From: Nanobdellota archaeon
Lineage (GTDB): Archaea; Nanobdellota; Nanobdellia; Woesearchaeales; WJIZ01
Assembly: GCA_023140175.1 (NCBI GenBank)
Contig: JAGLMD010000053.1
Coordinates: 1 to 33,078, forward strand
Reading direction: 5' to 3'
Length of the DNA stretch: 33,078 nucleotides
The notes beneath the pieces were generated by a model. That model did not search any database, had not been told where the DNA came from, and worked only from the letters and a program-made list of their open reading frames with translations. Shown here one piece after another: positions 27,622-33,078 of this stretch (its first letter is position 1; each line of letters starts with the position of its first letter). The position numbers and the translations under genes are program-made.

Positions 27622-28785
27622 TTATTGCTTTTGTTGAGCAGAATTAATAGGCACTTCATATGTCACTTCCGATATTAGATGGCCATTAGGAATTAGGGAG
27701 TCATTAGGAAAAACACTATTCTTGTAAAGGGGAGTTATTTCAATCTTAACACCTTTAGCTTCAGCAGGCAATTTTGGGTTTAATTTTAAAATAACAGAAC
27801 CCATCTTAATTTCATCTATTAAATTACCTTCTCCACCATGCCCAAGAGGAAAAGAATTATTTCCATATTTAAGTTCAACTACTTTAGACACCTGCTGATG
27901 CAAGCCCTCTAATTTATAATCCAGATTGAACTTGAATCCTTCCAAGGCCATATGTGAATTACTGACCTCGATGAATTTTAGGCTATAAACTCCATTTTCT
28001 AAACAAATATACTTAAAATCATGTGATGGGATCGTTTTATACTTCTTATTAAAATCAGCTATAAAATCTTCATTTAATTCGGGGGAGATGCTAATAACCT
28101 CATCTAAGTTTTTCTTCTTTGCTAAAACAGAACTGAATTGAGTATATAGGCTTTTCAACAGAGCCTCAGTCTGGCTATAGCTAAGTTTCCTCTTTGACTC
28201 ACCTTCTTTTTCCCAGGCTAGATAAGCCTTAATACCCCCAGATAGTCCATTAATCTGATATTTTAGATCCTTCATGTCATTAATATAACAGATAAAATTA
28301 GAAGTAAATTGCCTCATTTTATCCAGGGTATCCTTATCAATATTATTTTCCCTATCAGTAAGCTCTATTTGCACTTGCTCACTTAGTGCATCTTTATTTA
28401 CCGTATCCAAAAAACCTGACCATTCTGCTTTTAAATACTTATTATAGATTGAAAAAAAATTAATGGAATGCTCCCTAAAATCAGTCAAATCTGATGAATT
28501 TATTGGCTGATAATCCTTACCTTCAATAAGAAAAGTAGAATCAGTACCTGATGTTCCTGAATAGATCATTATATCATCAAATTCTAAACCAGAACGATTA
28601 GATCGTTGCTGAGACTCTCCAGCAGAAGATATTAAATTTGAAATATCACAAACAGCTTGTTTATAGTCAGAAACAATATCTTTCTTTATTTCTTCAGAAA
28701 GAATTTCCCACGCCCTTATATTCTTTTCCTCAATAAGGTCAGTAAGTAGTCTCCTATCACTTGTAATGTCTCTTTTAACTGCCAT
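27622..28785 (-). CDS. Hypothetical protein
   Basis: Long ORF; TATA-like tttatatatg about 25 nt upstream of MAVKRDITSD suggests a leaderless start at 28785 (ORF track start 28806). Confidence 0.65.
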   Translation of the reverse strand: MAVKRDITSDRRLLTDLIEEKNIRAWEILSEEIKKDIVSDYKQAVCDISNLISSAGESQQRSNRSGLEFDDIMIYSGTSGTDSTFLIEGKDYQPINSSDLTDFREHSINFFSIYNKYLKAEWSGFLDTVNKDALSEQVQIELTDRENNIDKDTLDKMRQFTSNFICYINDMKDLKYQINGLSGGIKAYLAWEKEGESKRKLSYSQTEALLKSLYTQFSSVLAKKKNLDEVISISPELNEDFIADFNKKYKTIPSHDFKYICLENGVYSLKFIEVSNSHMALEGFKFNLDYKLEGLHQQVSKVVELKYGNNSFPLGHGGEGNLIDEIKMGSVILKLNPKLPAEAKGVKIEITPLYKNSVFPNDSLIPNGHLISEVTYEVPINSAQQKQ

Positions 28786-28863
28786 AATCTTTGAAATTAA
28801 ATACATATATAAAAAACTTATTATTCAAGGGTGGTATATGAAACCGAGAGAATAGAGTGGTGC

Positions 28864-30126
28864 TTAAACCTTAAACTTTTCCAGTTGCTTAAAATCCAAA
28901 GTAGCAAAATAATCTTCTACTGTTTCTTGTCTTCTTATCTGGATTACTTCATTGTTTTCTCTTAATAGCAATTCTCCACACCTTAACTTTCCATTATAAT
29001 TAAAGCCCATTGGCTTTCCATGAGCGCCCGCATCATGCAATACAAGTATATCCCCTACTTCAATCTCAGGGAGCATCCTATCTATTGCAAACTTATCATT
29101 ATTCTCGCATAAAGAGCCGGTCACATCATACTTATGGTCGCAAGCCTTATTCTCCTTACCTAAAACAGTTAAATGATGATACGCACCATAAATGGCAGGC
29201 CTCATGAAATCTGCCATAGACGAATCTGTTCCCACATAATCCTTATAGGTGTGCTTCATATGCCTTACAGACATTACAAGATAACCAAATGGCCCTGTAA
29301 TGACTCTTCCGCATTCCATATAAATCTTCAAAGGGCCTAATCCATTAGCAGATATCTTTTCAGAATATGCCTTCTTTATTCCATCAGCTAGAAACTCAAA
29401 AGAAACAGGCTTCTCATCAGGTCTTAAAGGAATCCCAATTCCTCCGCCCAGATTGACAAATTCAAACCGAATATCCAGCTTCTTACTTATCTCAACAACT
29501 AAATCAAAAAGCATTATAGCTGTATCTATAAAATATTCCCGATTCAATTCATTCGAGATTATCATTGTATGTAGCCCGAATCTCTTTACTCCTTTCTCTT
29601 TCATAATCCTATAGCCCTCAATTAACTGTGCCTTCGTAAGCCCATACTTCGCTTCCTTTGGGTCACCAATTATTACATTGCCTTGCCTTGCAGGCCCGGG
29701 GTTATACCTAAAACATATCAAATCAGGTATTCCGATAGTATCATCCAAAAAATTAATATGACTGATATCATCAACATTAATTATAGCTCCTGATTCACTT
29801 GCCTTCTTATATTCTTCAGCAGGAGTATTGTTAGAGCTAAACATAATATCCTCTCCGGAAACTCCTACTTTCTCAGCTAACAAAATCTCAGGAAGCGAAC
29901 TGCAATCCATACCGAATCCTTCTTCTCTTAATATTTTCATAATATAAGGATTAGGGCATGCCTTTACTGCAAAAAATTCCTCAAATCCTTCAATATCCTT
30001 AAATGCCTTCTTCAACCTTCTAGCATTTTCCCTGATTCCCTTCTCATCATAGATAAGGAAGGGAGTTCGATATTTTTTTGTTATTTCCAGTATTTTCTCT
30101 TTTGAAAAGGGTAGTTTCTTTATCAT
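28864..30126 (-). CDS. lysA: Diaminopimelate decarboxylase
   Basis: FFAVKACPNPYIMKIL (PLP Lys), EFVNLGGGIGIPLRPDEKP, MECGRVITGPFGYLV, GSLCENNDKFA. Confidence 0.9.
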   Translation of the reverse strand: MIKKLPFSKEKILEITKKYRTPFLIYDEKGIRENARRLKKAFKDIEGFEEFFAVKACPNPYIMKILREEGFGMDCSSLPEILLAEKVGVSGEDIMFSSNNTPAEEYKKASESGAIINVDDISHINFLDDTIGIPDLICFRYNPGPARQGNVIIGDPKEAKYGLTKAQLIEGYRIMKEKGVKRFGLHTMIISNELNREYFIDTAIMLFDLVVEISKKLDIRFEFVNLGGGIGIPLRPDEKPVSFEFLADGIKKAYSEKISANGLGPLKIYMECGRVITGPFGYLVMSVRHMKHTYKDYVGTDSSMADFMRPAIYGAYHHLTVLGKENKACDHKYDVTGSLCENNDKFAIDRMLPEIEVGDILVLHDAGAHGKPMGFNYNGKLRCGELLLRENNEVIQIRRQETVEDYFATLDFKQLEKFKV

Positions 30127-30144
30127 ATTAAATACCTCGAGAAT

Positions 30145-31032
30145 TTAGATAAGCTTCATATCTTCAAGCATCTCTTTCCATTTCTCTCTGTTTTTTTGGG
30201 ATAATTCGCACATCGGCAACCTGTAAATCTCTTCGCACATCCCTTTCATAGCTAAAGCTGCTTTTATGGGAATAGGATTTGTCTCTATGAATTCACCTTT
30301 GAAAAAATCCTGCATCTCATCATTTAGTTTTTTTGCTTTATCAAAGTCTTTGTTTAATGCTGCATCTACCATTGCGACCATCTTATCTGGAATAAGGTTA
30401 GAGGCAACTGAAACAACACCGCGGCCGCCTGCTTTAATCAAATCAAGAGTTATGTTATCATCTCCGGATAGAACGCTGAAATTATCTGGAGCTTGATTTA
30501 TAACATCCTTCATCTGGCCTAAGTTTCCGGATGCTTCCTTTACTGCTGTGATATTTTTACAATCTTTGATTAATCTCATTAATGTTGGAGTTTCTACATT
30601 AACTGCTGTTCTGCCTTTGATGTTATAGGCAATTATCTCTGTTTTTGTGTCTTTTATCGAATCAGCCACTGCCTTGAAATGCCTGTAAAGGCCTTCCTGT
30701 GTTGGTTTGTTATAGTATGGATTAACAACAAGGCATGCATCTGCTCCTGCGCCTGCTGCGTGTTTTGTCAATCTTATTGCTTCTGCTGTTGAATTAGAGC
30801 CTGTTCCCGCTATTACTATACACCTATTGCTAACCCATTCAATTACACTCTCTATTACCTTACCATGCTCAGCATGAGTCAAAGTAGGAGATTCGCCAGT
30901 TGTTCCCATAGGAACTATTCCTGCTACTTTATTTTCTATCTGGAATTCTACTAAGTTCTTTAATGAATCCCAGTCTATTTCACCACTCTTCTTGAAAGGT
31001 GTAATAATTGCTGTGTAAACGCCTTGAAACAT
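30145..31032 (-). CDS. dapA: 4-hydroxy-tetrahydrodipicolinate synthase
   Basis: GVYTAIITPFKKSGEIDWDSLKNLVEFQIENKVAGIVPMGTTGESPTL; IIAYNIKGRTAVNVE; AVKEASGNL. Confidence 0.95.
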   Translation of the reverse strand: MFQGVYTAIITPFKKSGEIDWDSLKNLVEFQIENKVAGIVPMGTTGESPTLTHAEHGKVIESVIEWVSNRCIVIAGTGSNSTAEAIRLTKHAAGAGADACLVVNPYYNKPTQEGLYRHFKAVADSIKDTKTEIIAYNIKGRTAVNVETPTLMRLIKDCKNITAVKEASGNLGQMKDVINQAPDNFSVLSGDDNITLDLIKAGGRGVVSVASNLIPDKMVAMVDAALNKDFDKAKKLNDEMQDFFKGEFIETNPIPIKAALAMKGMCEEIYRLPMCELSQKNREKWKEMLEDMKLI

Positions 31033-31034
31033 TT

Positions 31035-31781
31035 TTATTGCCCCCCGATTATCTCATTCATTAGATCGTCAATATTATAAAATCCTTTTTTCCCTTTAAT
31101 CCACTCTGCTGCCATAACAGAGCCAACTGCAAAGCCTGAACGATTTCTTGCTGTGTGAGTTATCTCTATTGTGTCTGCTTCAGAGTCAAAAATAATCTTA
31201 TGTGTTCCTGGAATAGAGCCCCCCCTCATGGATGCGAAATGCAGTTCATCTTCAGCTATTTCTCTGTTTAGTTTTTCTGTGGCTAATTTTTTCTTTCTAT
31301 CTACATTCTTCAGGATTATATCAGCTAACATCTTTGCTGTTCCGGATGGAGAATCTTTCTTTCCCTTATGATGCATCTCAAATGCTGAGATATCATAAGA
31401 ATCAATATTGTTGATTATCTTTGAAGCACAATCAAGGATTCTAAATAAAACATTAACTCCTATTGAAAAGTTTCCTGCCCATATAAATCCAATATCACTT
31501 ACATTGGATTTCATCTCTTCCATCTTATCATACCAGCCTGTTGTAGCCATAACCGTGTTTATCTTAAGTTGGTTGTATAATTTTGCATTTTTTAATGCTG
31601 TTTCTGGGATTGTAAAGTCTATTGCAGCATCTACATTTTTCATAGATTCTTCATTTATCTCAGGAAAATCTGCCCTGCAGTTAGGATCTATAGTTACGAC
31701 CTCATGTTCTTTAGATTTAGCAATAGCTTCAACTTCCTTTCCCATTCTTCCATAACCAACAATAGCAATCTTCATCATCAA
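31035..31781 (-). CDS. dapB: 4-hydroxy-tetrahydrodipicolinate reductase
   Basis: MKIAIVGYGRMGKEVEAIA; EMHHKGKKDSPSGTAKMLA. Confidence 0.93.
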   Translation of the reverse strand: MMMKIAIVGYGRMGKEVEAIAKSKEHEVVTIDPNCRADFPEINEESMKNVDAAIDFTIPETALKNAKLYNQLKINTVMATTGWYDKMEEMKSNVSDIGFIWAGNFSIGVNVLFRILDCASKIINNIDSYDISAFEMHHKGKKDSPSGTAKMLADIILKNVDRKKKLATEKLNREIAEDELHFASMRGGSIPGTHKIIFDSEADTIEITHTARNRSGFAVGSVMAAEWIKGKKGFYNIDDLMNEIIGGQ

Positions 31782-31857
31782 ATCACCTTGAAATTCAGTT
31801 AAACCGATTGATTTAAATATTTACCGCATAGAAACATTTAAAAGCATTTAAACATTC

Positions 31858-31873
31858 TGTTACTATTATAACA
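31858..31873. promoter_or_regulatory. Palindromic putative operator TGTTACTATTATAACA in the dapB/ACT-protein divergent promoter
   Basis: TGTTA-N6-TAACA; reverse complement TGTTATAATAGTAACA differs from the asd/hom site at one position. Confidence 0.55.
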
Positions 31874-31890
31874 ATTAGCAATGCTGGAAA

Positions 31891-32541
31891 ATGGTAACAA
31901 TAAGTCATCTTGTAGAAAAGACAATCAACGAACGGCCCCTATTATTTCAGGCTCTTGAACAGGATATTGTAAGCTTTGGCAATTTAGCAGCACAGCTAGA
32001 GTCTGAGATTAGCGAGGAGTTAGGGAAGGATGTAAGAAGGTCAGCAATAGTCATGGCTTTGAGAAGATACACAGATAAGATACAGGAGAAATCAAAGATA
32101 GCTAAGTTTGATTTCCGTTCTGAGATAAATATGAAGACAAATCTTTGTGATTTGGCTGTGAGGAAAAGCCCGGGATTATTTTTGAAATTACAGAGGATCC
32201 ATAAGATAGCTGACTATGGGAAAGGAGATACTCTAAATATAATACATGGCAATTATGAGGTAAGTATTGTAACAAACATAAAACACATTGCTGCGATAAA
32301 GAAAGAGCTCAAGGGAGAGAAGATAATAAAGATTGAGCAGAACCTTGTTGCTTTATCATTGAATTTTTCTGAGAAGTTCTTATACACTCCAGGAATTATT
32401 GCGACTGTTGTCAGGAAATTAACTTGGGAAAACATCAATATCTATGAGCTGATATCTACTTTTACAGAACTCACATTTATTATTTCTTCAAAAGATGCTA
32501 CAAAAGGATATAATGCATTGCAGAGATTGGTTAACTTGTAA
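31891..32541 (+). CDS. Predicted regulator of amino-acid metabolism with C-terminal ACT domain (COG2150-like)
   Basis: N-terminal helical region (NLAAQLESEISEELGKDVRRSAIVMALRRYTDKI) and C-terminal TPGIIATVVRKLTWENINIYELISTFTELTFIIS ACT-like fold; divergent from dapB. Confidence 0.7.
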   Translation: MVTISHLVEKTINERPLLFQALEQDIVSFGNLAAQLESEISEELGKDVRRSAIVMALRRYTDKIQEKSKIAKFDFRSEINMKTNLCDLAVRKSPGLFLKLQRIHKIADYGKGDTLNIIHGNYEVSIVTNIKHIAAIKKELKGEKIIKIEQNLVALSLNFSEKFLYTPGIIATVVRKLTWENINIYELISTFTELTFIISSKDATKGYNALQRLVNL

Positions 32542-32546
32542 AATAT

Positions 32547-32762
32547 TTAAATTTTTATAATTTTAAATCTTTTATTTTTCTTAGCTTTTGTAATATTGAA
32601 GCTTCCTTCTGCAAGCTTTGATGTCTTTAAAGCATATTCTTTAGCTTTATCTTCTGTTGAGAAAGTTTTTGCACTGTTCTTTCCTTCGACATTTCTAAAT
32701 CTCCCTTTTCTTGAAGAGGTTATCCCTAATTTTCTTTTAATTCTTGTATGTATTCTTGGCAT
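32547..32762 (-). CDS. Small very basic protein, possibly ribosome/nucleic-acid associated
   Basis: 71 aa, MPRIHTRIKRKLGITSSRKGRFRNVEGKNSAKTF, very K/R rich; tatatatt and ggtga upstream. Confidence 0.6.
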   Translation of the reverse strand: MPRIHTRIKRKLGITSSRKGRFRNVEGKNSAKTFSTEDKAKEYALKTSKLAEGSFNITKAKKNKRFKIIKI

Positions 32763-32804
32763 TTGATTTTCACCTTTAGTTGAATATATATGGGCCCTAG
32801 GGGA

Positions 32805-32823
32805 CTTTCGAGCTATAAAGCAT
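32805..32823 (-). other. tRNA intron 2 (19 nt, T-loop, between positions 59 and 60)
   Basis: ATGCTTTATAGCTCGAAAG; BHB: central helix TTCG:CGAA, bulges AAA and AGT. Excision restores canonical T-loop TTCGAAT. Confidence 0.85.
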
Positions 32824-32864
32824 TTCGAACCCCCGACCCCTCGCTTAAGAGGCGAGTGCTCTAA

Positions 32865-32896
32865 TTGCCCGCTAGCTTGCTATAAGCAAGCAGACG
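32865..32896 (-). other. tRNA intron 1 (32 nt, D-loop, between positions 19 and 20)
   Basis: CGTCTGCTTGCTTATAGCAAGCTAGCGGGCAA; BHB: central helix GCCT:GGGC, 3-nt bulges GGC and AAT, inner stem GCTTGC:GCAAGC. Excision restores AGCCTGGTTA D-loop. Confidence 0.85.
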
Positions 32897-32942
32897 CCAG
32901 GCTGAGCTAAGAGCCCATGAAAGATTATGAGTTTAGAAATGG

Positions 32943-32950
32943 TTTATAAA
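32943..32950 (-). promoter_or_regulatory. TATA box of the tRNA-Lys gene
   Basis: TTTATAAA centred about 30 bp upstream of the mature tRNA 5' end. Confidence 0.65.
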
Positions 32951-32953
32951 AGT

Positions 32954-33012
32954 TTGTGAAACGCTTTTGCATTTCACAACTTAGAAAATTTCTATTTTCG
33001 TAATTTTTCTAA
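32954..33012. other. Two consecutive inverted repeats upstream of the tRNA
   Basis: TTGTGAAA(32954-61)/TTTCACAA(32972-79) and TTAGAAAATT(32981-90)/AATTTTTCTAA(33002-12). Confidence 0.5.
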
Positions 33013-33078
33013 TAAAACCAATCCTGCAGAAATCTTTTTATATTCAATACATCAATTTTTTTATTGTATATAAAGTAT

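Larger units (their letters stand above)
32791..32916 (-). tRNA. tRNA-Lys(CUU) containing two non-canonical introns
   Basis: Minus strand: acceptor GGGCTCT/AGGGCCC + A, T8A9, D-stem GCTC/GAGC, anticodon arm CTCGC-CTCTTAA-GCGAG (CTT), variable GGGTC, T-stem GGGGG/CCCCT. Mature exons total 75 nt; CCA not encoded. Confidence 0.92.

Noticed and set aside
32791-32916. Interpretation of the tRNA locus as a pseudogene or as a permuted/split tRNA
   Set aside because: All exons are collinear, stems pair fully (apart from G-U wobbles) after intron removal, and the inserts have BHB geometry.
1-33078. CRISPR array, insertion sequence, prophage or rRNA
   Set aside because: No regularly spaced repeats, transposase/integrase motifs, terminal inverted repeats or rRNA signatures noticed while reading.

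Overview
This looks like a compact, AT-rich archaeal chromosome segment. Support: aIF2-gamma next to S6e, Taw3, class I LysRS, tandem SPFH proteins, an AbrB/PhoU-type regulator, TATA boxes about 25-30 bp upstream of many starts, and BHB-type tRNA introns. The small-protein repertoire suggests a DPANN-like lineage, but I cannot place it firmly. Left part: two tandem paralogous coiled-coil proteins, a methyltransferase, a DUF483-like protein, a nucleotidyltransferase with a HEPN-like C-terminal half, Taw3, three tandem membrane-anchored surface proteins sharing one module, and two tandem SPFH proteins. Middle: S6e and aIF2-gamma. Right half: an aspartate-family/lysine island (asd, hom, lysC, lysS, dapL, lysA, dapA, dapB, ACT-domain regulator candidate) interleaved with orphan ORFs. 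It ends with a tRNA-Lys(CUU) gene. Most notable observations: (1) the tRNA-Lys(CUU) at 32791-32916 (minus) is interrupted by two non-canonical introns, 32 nt in the D-loop and 19 nt in the T-loop. Both sit in bulge-helix-bulge geometry, and removing them gives a textbook 75-nt tRNA. (2) A 16-bp palindrome, TGTTAT(G/A)ATAGTAACA, matching at 15/16 positions, occurs in both divergent control regions of the pathway (asd/hom and dapB/ACT-protein). It is a candidate operator, possibly for the adjacent ACT-domain protein. (3) A leader with mutually exclusive hairpins precedes an orphan ORF. (4) A MNT-HEPN-like fusion. No CRISPR array, transposon or rRNA was seen. All family calls are from reading translated motifs by eye, with no database search.
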